Source: Rhizaria sp. SCN 62-66 (Eukaryota; Rhizaria, unplaced). Taken from it: a DNA stretch of 64,000 nucleotides. Positions 33,435-45,300 of this stretch are shown one piece after another (within the stretch, counting starts at the first letter, position 1; each line of letters begins with the position of its first letter). The translations under genes were made by a program, and so were the position numbers. Where the stretch lies: the NCBI GenBank assembly GCA_001724265.1, contig MEDY01000052.1, positions 86,939-150,938 of the forward strand. The letters run 5' to 3'. The notes below the pieces were generated by a model that saw only the letters and a program-made list of their open reading frames with translations, searched no databases and was not told the DNA's origin.

Positions 33435-36400
33435 ATGCAACTTTCACCCTCCACGGCCCTGGAGATATGCAGGTTGATAGATTTATTTCTGTCAAACGTT
33501 AGCATTAAAAGCTCGCGCCACCTTCGCACCCTTCACAGTCAAGACCCCGTTGCTGCTGTACCTTTGCATGTCTTCGCACGTCTTCGATGCATCTCGAAAC
33601 TTGCGCCGTCCATGGAGATATTGACTGAAGCGCTACGCTCGTCTCCGGACTTTCGAGTGAGCGCGGACGGGCTGCACGTATCTCGCATCACGCCCTACTC
33701 TGGCGACGATGTTGATTTGACTGCGCACTCGGTTTGGGCGTCCGGCTTCCCCTCTTGGTGGACTTTCGAAGATGCGCGTCTCTTCTTCTCTGCGCACTCG
33801 CTCACGCTTGTCGGCAGCACGGCGGCAGGGAAGCTGTCTTCCGCACCCCGCGTTGCGACTGCACTTGCGACGCCCTGCACTACACCTTCTAGCAGCGACA
33901 CTGACGCCATCAAACGGACTCGTCCACCCCGTATGCTTGTCGAGAGCCTTGACAGCGGGGACTTGAGTGACGACAACTCGTTGGATGACACTTGGACTGA
34001 CGAGAACCCGCGTGACGCCGATACCGAGTTCCCTATCCCCACGGCTGCTGTTGTAGTGTCCCGCCCGCGCTGGCTTATCTTCGCAACACCAGAGGATGCT
34101 GCGCGCGCTGTCGCCAGCCACTTCCTCGTCAGTGCCACCCGAGAGCACGCGCCCGACGGGCCAGACGCCGCGATGATGCTGCCCGTGACACTTGTGTCCA
34201 AGACTGAGCGCCGCGCCGCCTCTACCGCCGCTGTTTCTGCCCCCAGCCGCCGCAAGACGGGTCTCGGGCCCGAGCCGGAGAGCAGCGAAGACAGCGACGA
34301 AGCTCCAGTGACCGAGAGCACTGTGCGGGCCGCAGCTGCGTGTCCCGCTGCCGAGGGCCTTCTCGCCGACGGGCTCAACGACGCAGTCTCCACGATCAGC
34401 ACGCTGCCCCCACAGCAACAGCCCCCGTCGCAGTCGCTGTCGTAGTCTCAAGCGCAGCAGTCCCAGTCCCTCTCCCTGTCACAGTCCAACTCTGGCTCCC
34501 TAAGCGCTTCTGCCACGACGCCGCCCGGCCCCAACACGTCCGTGTCTGTCTCCTCTGGTCTGCATAGCAGCGACACGCGCTGCGAGTCGACAGCCACAAT
34601 GGCGGCCGCGGGACTACAGGCGACGATGCCCTTTGTGCCAGGATATCTGCTCAAAGTCGATCACGTCTACAGCAGCGACGCGCGTGCCATGCGTCTCCTC
34701 ATCAACAACTGGGTTGCTCTGGCCACTTCCGCACCCGCACCCGCACCTGCGGCTGCGCCCGGCTCCGCCTCTGTCTCGGACGCTGACGCGAGCGCGAACG
34801 CCAGCGCGAGCGCGGGCGACGGCGCCGCGGCTCTGTCCCCCGTGTCATCTGCGCTGCCCAGTGCGCCGGCACTGCCCACGTCCCCCTCGCTGCACCTGGT
34901 GCTGCCGCCGCATACGATGCAGGCGATGCGGCGCGCGGCCGCGCTTGTGGTGCGTCTCATCAGCTACAAGCCAGGAAACACTTTCGCCAACATCATCCTC
35001 GACTCCAGCGGGCCCGCGCCCGTGACTGCGGCTGACCTCGCTGCGCGACTCAACGCGCTGCCCGCGCGCATGCGCACGACATACGGCCCGCCGCGCGCCG
35101 CCGCCCAGGCCGCGCAAGCGCAGGCGCAGGCGCAGGTGCGGCCGCATTCGCAGGCGCAGTCGCGGTCGCGGTCGCAGGCCTAGGGTGCGACGCGCCGTGG
35201 TTCTGCTGCCTCAAGCAGGAGTTCGAGCACTGGCTCGAACGGCGGCTCGCGCTCTCGTTTGGGCGACACAGCAACGGGCGCGAGCGCTGGCGACGTTGTC
35301 ACAGAGTCGGACATTACCTGTTTGACGGGCGCCGCTGCTTCGGCCGCGTCGGAGGCTGCAGACCCCGCGGCGCTGCCGCCAGTGAGCGCCGCCGTTGCAA
35401 CAACAGTCGAACCATCGACTTCCGCGCTCGCCCCAGCCTCGGCTCTGCCGTCGTCATCAGCCCCGGCAGCGATGTCCACGGCAGCGGCGCCCGCGACTAC
35501 CGCCTCCGCGGGTGTGTCCGTGCTCCCTGCGACCGCTGCGACGGGAAGCGCCAGCACCGGCGCGGTGCAGCGCGTCGCACTCGAGGCCACGTTCGCGCCC
35601 GTTGCGGCCGAGATGGAGGAACGTGTCTGGGCGTATCTGCTGCGCTGCAAGGTCCGGACCGAGACGCGCCGCACAGACCCGCAACGGTCCGGCATGCGTG
35701 GCTCGGGATCGCACCCGCAACCGCATCAGCAGCCGCATCAGCACCAGCACAGGCACCAGCGGCAGCAGCCGCAGCATCAGCAGCAACAGCAGCAGCAGTG
35801 GGGCTACATCGGGAGCAACGCGCCGTCCGCGGCGAGCTCGTACGCATCACACTGGTCGCCGCTCGGTCAGCACGGCAACCACGGCAACCACGGCGGCCAT
35901 GGCGCCGGCGCGGCCGAAGGCTACTACATGCCGGGCATGACTGGTGTGCCCGCGGCCACCGGCGGTGTGGCTACGGCGGCCTCACCGATGATGTACCTGC
36001 CTCAGGGGGTCGCGGCGACCGCGGCGGGCGTGTACGGCGCCCGCTACGGCCACACCGCGGCGCTGTCGGCGCAGTCGCCGATGCAGATGCAGATGCCGGC
36101 ACAGACGCCGATGCAGATGCAGATGGCCGCGGAGGCGTCGGCCGGCATGAGCGGCGCGTCGGTGCCTGTAGCGGTGCCGGGCCAAGGCTATGTCGTGTGG
36201 GTGCCGTGTGCGCCGCATCACGTGGAGTCCGGTGCTGCGGCACTCCAGGGTCAAGAGCAGCAGTACTATCTTGCCCAGCAACAGCAGCAACAGCAAAAGC
36301 AACCACAGCCGCAGTCGTCTCAGCAGCAACAACAACAGTCGCAGCTTCATATTGCTCACACGCTGTCGAGCGCGCATTCGCACCCACATTCACACGCATC

Positions 36401-37241
36401 GACACCAACTCTGTCGACAGCGTCGTCACAAGTGTATGCGCAGACGCAACAACAGCAGCAGCAACAACAGCAACAACCGCAAAACTCCAACTTTAACCAG
36501 TCGCGCTCCCAGCTGCGCCAGCAGCGTTCGCAACAGCACCCAGCACACGCACTCGGCCAGACAACGACTGGCGGCTCTAGCGCGGGCGACGCGCATGGGC
36601 TCGGTCACCACACCAACTACAGCCTGGGATCCAGCGCAAGCGTTAGCGCCGGTGCGGCTTCCGCTGCACAGGTATACACCTTGCCGCAATCCCAGTCTCT
36701 TTCTTCTCAACCGCAGCCACAGGCACAGTCGCACTCGCCGCACTTGTCGCCGCATCAGGCCCGCTCGCAACTGTTTGCTACACCACCGCAACAGCATCAA
36801 TCGCTGCAGTTGCAGTCTCAGTTTCAGCAACTTTTGCAGCAGCAGTCCTATACGCAGCATGCACAACTGCATGGTTCGACACCGCTTTATTCGCCGCCCG
36901 CCTCGCTGTCGCCGGCGCCTGCCGCTGTCGCACCAGCGTACTCCGCGCATCCGAGCTACACGTCGCCGCACGTCTCCGCTCGCCATACGCGCGCACACTC
37001 GAACTCGACCGCGTTCGCGACCCCTCAGTCACCGCAGCAGTCACAGCTCATGCTTCACGCACAGCAGAGTTTGCCGTCCGCGTCTTCGTCATATTACGTA
37101 CCGCAGACGCAAGCACAAACTCATACTCAGATGCAGACTCAGGCGTTGGCGTTGGCCCAAGCGCAGCAACTGGCGGCGCTTCAGACACAGGGCACACTGC
37201 AGCAGCAGCAGCAGCGGCAGCAGCAGCAACTACAACAACAG

Positions 37242-37282
<41 letters not shown>

Positions 37283-37682
37283 GCACGCTCAACTGCAGCT
37301 AGGGGTTCAGACGCTTCTGCCGCCGCCGTCGCCCTCGCACCGCGTTTCCGGCCACGGTCACGGTCACCATGGTCACAACTACGGTCATAACAACAGCTAC
37401 AGCCACGCCCACGGCGGCGCCAGTAGCTTGCATAGTGGATCCGGGCGCCACCGCGCGTATAGTGACGCCGGTCGCAGTGACTCCGGTGACATTGCTACGG
37501 CGGTTTCTCTGGGCCCTCAGTCGCGCAGTGACGCTGTTGGCACGGATGACCGCAATGGGCACCGCAACACCCGGGGTGGCCACGACAGTCGGCCTTCATC
37601 CCGCGGTGGGCGCGGCGGTGCCCGTGGGGCGAGCTATGACAGCCCAAACGATTTTTACAGTAGTGGCGATGGCCATTACTGA
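33435..37682 (+). CDS. La-like RNA-binding protein C with a long prion-like Gln tail, two in-frame TAGs
   Basis: 1,415 residues if TAGs at residues 337 and 583 are sense. The N-terminus repeats the La-like pattern of genes A and B: LIDLFLSNVSI, VPLHVFARLRCISKL, FRVSADGLHVSRITPY and then the RRM1-like DLTAHSVWASGFPSWWTFEDARLFF. PRWLIFATPEDAARAV follows. After the first TAG lies the xRRM-like part (GYLLKVDHVYSSDARAM, then RLISYKPGNTFANIILDSS). After the second TAG comes the helix EMEERVWAYLLRCKVRTETRR, which corresponds to ELWATLMRRRAR in gene A. The two TAGs thus split one conserved domain order. The rest is Gln/Ser/His-rich with several poly-Gln runs and an Arg-Gly-rich end (SSRGGRGGARG), then TGA. 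A cytosolic or nuclear RNA-binding protein prone to condensate formation is a reasonable inference. Confidence 0.78.
34443..34445 (+). other. In-frame TAG before the xRRM of La-like protein C
   Basis: The context is PSQSLS-TAG-SQAQQSQ. The xRRM-like domain present in gene A lies in frame downstream. A nearby SQSLSLSQ motif would put Leu at the aligned place, but Gln fits the composition equally and needs one base change. Confidence 0.8.
35181..35183 (+). other. In-frame TAG after the xRRM of La-like protein C
   Basis: The context is SRSQA-TAG-GATRRGS. The helical segment that follows the xRRM in gene A is found downstream in the same frame. Confidence 0.8.
37200..37283 (+). repeat. CAG/CAA repeat encoding interrupted poly-Gln
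   Basis: Twenty-eight codons, almost all CAG or CAA, with one CGG and one CTA interruption, inside the tail of La-like protein C. Mixed CAG/CAA use suggests selection for Gln and not only slippage. Confidence 0.9.
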
Positions 37683-39390
37683 TCCAGGCGACATTGGGAG
37701 CAATTGACATCTGAATTGTACACTTGATCATTCATTCCATAAGCTCGCACATGCGTATGCAGTGTTCGTTAATGTTTATGTTTCATTCTCTTTCTTCATT
37801 GTGGTGTGTGATCTTACTTTTCTGCCACGTACTTTTTTGATCGATAATTTTTTATTTCACTTCTCTCTTTTGGTTTGTCCGCAAACTTTCATCATAATTA
37901 TTTTGTCTTGAATATTTCTTCCTAAGGAGGATTTTCTCTTTAACTTTAGCTCAACCCCGGTCACTTTGTGGTGCGCCCTTTCGTGTGCCTGTTTTCTAAT
38001 GATCCCCCAGTAAATGATTTCCCTTTTACTGTAGTCAATCCTTGAATCACCCAAGCTCTCTCTGTAGTGCTTATTTTCCTATGTCGTCTACCTATATGTG
38101 CGTGTTTTTTTCTCCCTCAATTTCTTTTAAGAAAACCTTGATCTCGTGACGAAGGGTGACTTAAATGTAAATTATATGTTGGTTTAAATCTTTTGTTTTG
38201 TTCGTTTTCGTCCACTTCGTTTTCATTTCAAGCTTCTCTCGCTTGTGTATTGAAAAGAAACCTGTCGCTAAATGAATGTAAGTGACATTAAATTCGTAAT
38301 TATTTTCCCCCCACTACGGTCCTTCCGTAGCATCTTATCAGTTTTGAATGCAACAAAGTTATCTCTCGTGATGTATCACTTACGTCATTCCATCAATTTT
38401 AGGTTTTTCGCTATTTGTTCTTCGTTTTGTTTTTCGTTTTGTCTAAGTTCTACGAATACGTTTCCACCCGTTGAGGTATATCCTCATACTTTTGCAATTG
38501 TACACATCTTCGTCTATCTTTGCTTCTAACAGTTCCTTTGCTCCACTCTGCTTTCGCGTTGACCTCTCTGTCTCCGCACTATTTTATCGTGTTCTTGCGT
38601 GACACCACCCATACTTGCTTCCTGTACCAACCCGCCTGCTGCCTCAGCACGCGCTGATGGTTTCAGATCATCACAATCAATTTGTGATCACAATTCGCAT
38701 CTGTTAATCAGAAGTTTAAATACAACTGCAAGTATCTCTAAATGTCACAACAATCCTCATCCTGCGTCACCACTTGCTGATCTCGGAGCTTAGCATGTCG
38801 AGTCTTAACGTGAATCCATAGTAACATTTGAGTCTGAATCCTACTTCTGAAACATGAATTGATGACACATACAGTATATAAATACATATTGGGAGACGCC
38901 TGAAGGCGCCAGTGCGACGCCTCAAATCAATCTGCTCTCAGTGTGTTCGAGGTGCAATGAGGGGTTTTATTCAGTGTTACGACGAGTCTGACACTGTTCA
39001 CTGCGCCGATCGGTCTCTTAGTCATCAAGTAAAACCAACTATCATTTTGGAGATTACAAACAACGTGACGAGTCCAACCAGCCACAGTCTTCCTATCCCA
39101 TCAACTTTGCATTGGGACCTAGAAATTGTGCATTATAATTCATGCAATTTTAGAATATAAATAAAACAACCCGCGAAGTCGATGTTAAAGAAATTTGAAC
39201 ACAACACAGAGTGAAATACTTGTTAGGCATTGCTAAGCAGCGCGTTATGAGCAATTGAGCAATTGATTCTAAACATACACATTAAGAAATTGCTAGAGAG
39301 GATGGCGTACCTAAATAAATTAATTTGTGTAAACGACGAGTTCAATCTTAAAAGATTATTTGAAGCCCACACATCAAATCTATGGGTGGG
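37683..39390. other. 1.7-kb convergent intergenic region, pyrimidine-rich on the + strand
   Basis: This is the longest spacer in the window. From about 37750 to 38560 the + strand is dominated by T and C (TTTCATTCTCTTTCTTC-like runs); further on it becomes ordinary AT-rich sequence. I find no coding frame with recognisable content and no snRNA or tRNA motif. Confidence 0.55.
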
Positions 39391-42300
39391 TTAGTTCTTG
39401 TCTGTGGAAGGAACACCCTCAACTGAAGACGCCGCGACAGCGGGCGCCGCGGCATCAGGGGTGACCTTCTTGGGGGCGAGCTTAGCCCTGCGTTCAGCTT
39501 CCTGCCGGCGAATAACAGTGGCGTTGTTGCGCACAATCATAACGCGCGATGTGTTATCATTGGCAAGAGAGAAAGGCGTGAAATCACGCAGCATGGCGTC
39601 AATGCGATCCTCGTCGCCACCCACGGCGCGGTCAATGCGCCGTTCCTGCACCAGCCGCACGTACTCCTGGGCCTCAATGACCAGCTGGTCCTTGTCCGCC
39701 TCGGTCGGAAGTTCGTCGTCGACGTTAGCAAAGCGAACGCCGCCGACCTCCTGTGCTACTTGGAGCACAGACTTGAAGAGAACACACAGCTGCGCGTAGT
39801 CGGACTCGACCTCACGCAGACGCAGGAGCTCATCATTAGCCAGCGAGTAAGCCGTGGCAGCGGCCTGGAGCGTCGCCTCCTCAGCCTCGGCCTTGCTCTT
39901 GGCCTCGTCAAAAACCGCGCGCTGCAGACCGGGCACCAGCGTCAAGGCAGGCTCGTCGTCAGCATCTACAAGGTCGGCCACAGTCAAGTCCTCAAGGGCA
40001 ACGGGCTCACCGCGCGCTTCGCTAGCACGTGCCGCCGCGGCCTCGGCCAGAGCAGGGTCAATGTCAGCGTCGAAGTTGTTCTCCAGACGCGCCAGCTGCG
40101 ATGCGCGCAACGCGCGCGCCAGCGCCTGTGCGTCAGCAGTCAGTTGCGTGAGGTGCGGAAACAGCGGCGCCGTCATTACAGCGTCCGACACGAAGAGCTT
40201 GACCGAGCCGTCGCCCAGTGGCTGCGCAGCGGACGCGGATGCGGGTGGCGGAATGCGCGAGGGACCAATGGGGCCGCGCGAGCTCCACAGACTGGGGCGC
40301 GCCGTGGGGCCACGCGAAGGGCGCGACGGCGTACGACCTGCGGTCGCGGCAGCCTCATAGGCGGCGGCACGAGACGAAGTACGCAGGAACACGTCAGCAT
40401 CGCGCGGCACGGCGACCTCGGTGCCCGTTGAGTCACCTGCCTTGCGACCTGCGCGAGACCGAGGACGGGAGGACTCCTTGCTGTCATCCTCACCGTCATC
40501 ATTGTCGTAATCAGCGGTACGACTGGCGGGGCGCAGCGGCGTGAAGGGCGTGTAAGTGGATGCGCCGCGCGCTGGCGTCTGCGGCCCGTTGTCGCCAGTG
40601 ACAGCAACTCCATCGACGCCCACTGGCGGACCGTAGTCGACCAGGCGCTCTCCAGTGGCGGAGTTGACGACACCCAGAGCGGGCGGCATAGAAAGCACAA
40701 CAGCTTCGGCGCCCAGCTCATGCATCTCGCGCAGAATGCGCTGCAGGTTGGCATACTTGGCGTTGGGGTTGACCATCGGCGCGAAGGGCTTGACCTGAAC
40801 GCGCGGGCGTGCGTCATCAAGCTCATCTTCGTCCGCATCCTCGTCATTGAGACCGACCTCGTCCTCGTCTTGCACGTCCTCAACCTCATCCTTGGCAACA
40901 GCGGCCTGCTCCGCGCGAGCAAGAGCAGCATCGCGCTCCGCGACGGCAGTGTCGCGCTGCGTCTTGTATTCTTCGATCTCACGACGCAGCTCGTTCGCCT
41001 GAGCGCGCGCAGCAGTGGCATCGTCGAAGGCGGCACGGGCCTCGTCGCGAGCCACATCAGCGTCCTCCTGCGCAATCGCAGTACGGCGCAAGGCCTCCAG
41101 AGCATCGGCACGCGCCGCTGCCACGTCGGCGTTCGCAGTCTCAAGCTCACGCGAGAGCTCCTCATGGTTGTGACTCTCACGCTCACTCAGCAGCTGCTTC
41201 TCCGGTGCAGCAACCAGAGCAGACTCGCGTGCACGGGCAAGATCAGACAGCAAACCGGCTTCGCGCGCGGCAGCATCGACGAGCTCGTTCTCAAGAGCAC
41301 TTGCGCGCGCGTCCGCTGCGTCAGCACGGGCTTGTGCGCGCTCACTTGCAAGGCGAGACGCTGTAAGATCTGACTCAAGCTCATCGGCCTTAGCCTCAGC
41401 CTCCTTAAGCTTCGTCTCAGCCTCGCCGGCCTTACTATCAGCCTCCTTGAGCGTTGCCTCCGCATTGGCGGCCTTGGCCTCGGCCTCTTTAAGCTTGGTA
41501 TCGGCGTCGCTCGCGAGAGCCTCGGCCTTGACAGTCCTGTCATCGGCCTCCTTCAACATCGTCTCCATATCAGCAATCTTGGTCTCGGCCTCAAGTAGCT
41601 TCACTTCAGTCTCATTGGTCTTCGTCTCGGCATCCACAGCCTTCTTCTCACTGTCAGCAAGCTGTTGCTTGCACTTGTCCAGCTGCGTCTGAGTCTCGTT
41701 GCACTTGTGCTCGGCCTCATCTGCACGGGCACCCGCAGCAGCAGCCTTAGCGGCAGCGTCACGAGCAGCCTTCTCTGCGGCTACAGTGCGCTCGTCGGCA
41801 TCAGCAGTACTTTTTGCAATCTCGGCATGAAGGGCCTCTTCCGCCGCCTTAGCACGAGCATCAGCCTCGCTAGCCTTAACTTCAGCCTCACTAGCCTTGG
41901 TTTCGGCCTGCTTTGCCTTATAGTTTGCATGCTTGGCTTCATCTTCAGCAGCAGTAGCCTTGATCTCGGCAGCACGGGCCTTTTCCTCAGCAGCATGAAT
42001 CTTCTCGTCAGCCTGAGTAGCCTTGGTTTCGGCATCGGCAACCTTAGCCTCAGCGTCGACAACTTTAGCCTCAGCGTTGGCCACCTTAGCCTCAGCCTCA
42101 GCAGCCTTAGCCTCAGCCTCGGCAGCCTTAGACTCAGCATCAACGCGCTTCGAGTCGGCGTCAGCAGCCTTCGCCGCAGCCTCAGCAATATTTGCCTCAG
42201 CCTCAGTGACTTTAGCTTCAGCGTCCGCAAGGTTGGCCTCCGCTTCAGCTGCCCTAGTCTCAGCGCTGGCCGCCCCCGTCTCTGCCTCAGCAAGTTTGGT

Positions 42301-45300
42301 CTCAATCTCAGTTGTCTTGGCCTCAGCTTTAACACGCTTAGCGTCGGCCTCAGTAGCCTTGGCCTCCGCATCAGCAGCCTTCGTCTCAGCATCCTCAGCC
42401 TTGACTTGCGCAGCAGCAGCCTTGAATTCTGCCTCAGCAACCTTGTCCTCAGCCGCGAGCACCTTCTCCTCTGCATCAGCCGCCTTAGTCTCCGCAGCGG
42501 TCGCGCGGCTCTCGGCCTGAGCGGCTTTGTCGTCGGCCAATACAGTCTGCGCCTCGGCCACGGCGGCGCGCTCCTCGGCCTCCGCAGCCTTGCGCTCAGC
42601 ACCGGCGGCAGTAGCCTCAGCATTGGTGGCGCGCTCATTCGCAGCAGCGAGGTTCTCGGCTGCCTCAGCAGCAGCGGAGTCAGAAGCGGCGGCACGCTGC
42701 TCGGCGCCGGCAGTGGCAGCCTCAGCAGTCGCCTTCTCCTCCTCAGCCTTGGCCGCCTTGGCCTCAGCCTCATCTGCGCGCGCCTCCGTCGCCTCAGCCT
42801 TGATCTCAGCAGCCTGAGCCTTGGCCTCAGCCTCAGCCGCGCGTTCGCGCGCCTCGGCCGCCTTGCGTTCCGCCTCAGAAGCGCGGGCCGCCAGCTCGCC
42901 GCCTTGTTCCTCACTCGCAGCCTCGGCCGCGGTGAGACGTTCCTGCAGCGCTGTGGTGGCGCGCTCAGCCGCACTGAGGCGCTCACGAGCGTCGGCCAGA
43001 TCGGTCTGCGCGCGCTCCGCGTCCTCACGCGCTCTGTCACCAGCAGAGCGAGCGGCGGCGAGGTCCTCCTGCGTACGTGCAAGCTCCTCCTGGGCCTGGG
43101 CGAAATCCGCAGAAGCCGTGCTGCACTGCGCCTGCAGAGCGTCGCGTTCCACGGCCGCGGCCTCCGTCGCAGCCTCAGCCGCAGCAAGCGCGTTCGCAGC
43201 TTCAGCCAGTGCGGCGTCAGTCTCAATGAGCTTGTTCTCGGCGCCAGTCAGCTGCTCCGACGCGGCGGCCAGCGCGGACGTCGCCTCAGCCAGACTCGCG
43301 TCAGCCGCGGCAGCAGTCGCTTCGGCAGCGGCGGCCTTAGCCTCGGCAGCCGTAGCCTTCTCGTCGGCGTCGGCAGCCTTTGACTCAGCTGCCTTCGCGC
43401 GCTCCTCGGCATCCGCGGCGCGAATTTCGGCTTCCTCAGCGCGAACTTCCGCTTCGGCGCCCGCGCGCTCAGCCTTCTCAGCGCGCTCCTCCGCAGCGAG
43501 AGTCGTGCTTTCGGCAGCTGCCACCTGTTCCATCGCCGCTGCGACCTTAGCAGCAGCGTCCGCAGCAGCCGCATCAGCCTCCTCGGCCTTGCGCTCAGCA
43601 GCAGCCACCTTGGCAAAAGCCTCCTCAGCCTTGGTTTCGGCCTCAGCGAGCTTAGTCTCAGCCTCGGCAGTCTTCTCCTCGGCCGCGATCGTGCGCTCCG
43701 CCGCATCGGCCGCGTGTTCGCGGGCCTCATCGGCGCGCGCCTCGGCCTCGCGAGCGCGCTCGAGAGCGGCGTCGCGCTCAGACTCGGCGAGCTCGGCGCG
43801 CGCCGCGGCCACCTGCTTCTCAGCAAGCACGGCGTCGCTGTCGGCGGCGCCAGCGTCACGCTCAGCACGCGCCTTGTCGGCCTCGGTGGAGGCGCTCGTG
43901 GCGTCGTCACGCGCGATGTCGCGCTCGGTCTCGGCCGCCTGGCGCGCAGCGCGAAGCTCCGCACACTCTTCCTCGACAGCAGCAACTCGCTGCTCAGCCT
44001 CGGCCGCGCGCACAAGCGCCGCCGCAGCGCGCGCCTCAGCATCAGCCAGCGCGGCGGCGTCGGTCTCGGCCTGGCTCTCGAGCGCCGTGACACGGGCCTC
44101 CTCGGTGGCCATTGCGTCCAGCGCCGCGGCCAGGGCGTCAGTCACTTCCTCGAGCTTGGCCTCGGCCGCAGCCAGTGCGGTGTCAGCCTCGGACGTGATA
44201 GTGCCAGCCTCAACAGTGCGCGCCTCGGAGTCGGCCGCGGTGGAGTCGGCCGTCTCGCGCGCAGCCTGCACGCGATCGGACGCAGCGCGCGCAGTCTCGT
44301 CGGCGGCGACCAGCGCAGCGCCGGCCTCGGTGAGCTTCTTCGCGAGCGCGTCAGCAACCTTCTCGTGCTCATTAGCGGCGGCGAGCTTCTGCTCAAGCAG
44401 CGCCTGCGCCGCCTGCGAAAGCACCTGCTGCTCGAGCAAGTCGGCATCGATCTTGTCGCGCGCGGCCGTGGCCTCTGCGAGTTCGCGGCGGCACTCGGCG
44501 AGCGCGGCCTCGGTCTGCACCAGTCGCTGACTGTCCTCCTGGGCGTCCTCGTGCAGCTCCTCGGCACGCGAGTCGGCCTCGACCTTCTGCGCCACCATCG
44601 CCATCAGACGCTCCTCGAGCTCCTCGCACTTGCGCTCAGCCGCTCTGGCTGCCTCGCGCGCAGCACTCTCCTTGGCTTCAGCCTCGGCGGTCTTGACATT
44701 GGACTCAGTAATCTTAGTCTCGGCCTCAGTAACTTTAGTCTCGGCCTCGGCAGCCTTGGCATCAGCTTCAGCAGTCTTCGCTTCCGCCTCAGCGACCTTC
44801 GTCTCCGCTTCAGCAGCCTTCGCCTCAGCGTCAGCAGTCTTGGCGTCGGCCTCGGTGGCCTTCTCTTCAGCAGCGGCGGCCTTGGTCTCAGCAGCAGCGA
44901 TCTTCTCCTCAGTGGCAGTGACCTTCTCTTCTGCGGCAGAAGCGTTCTTCTCGGCAGCAACAGCCTTCTCCTCGGCAGCAGCAGCCTTCTCCTCGGCGGC
45001 AACAGCCTTGGCCTCGGCAGCCTTAGCGCGCTCCTCAGCCTCAGCGGCGCGCGCGGTGGCCACGGCGACACGGTCATCACCAGACTCGCGTGTCTCTGCT
45101 TCGACAGCTTTAGCCTTAGCCTCAGCCGCCTCAGTCTTGGCATCAGCAGCAACAGCCTTGGCCTCAGCGGCAGCGGCACGCGCCTCAGCGGCCTCAGCCT
45201 TGGTCTCGGCCTCCTGCGCGCGCGCGTCCGCGGCCTCCACAGCGCGCGCGGCGGCGGCGTCGTGCTCCTCGCCGCTCGCGCGCGCGGCGTCCAGTTCGGC

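Noticed and set aside
18753-37682. TAG-containing genes as pseudogenes
   Set aside because: Only TAG, never TAA or TGA, interrupts them; there are no frameshifts at these sites, and one gene is the essential SPT6.
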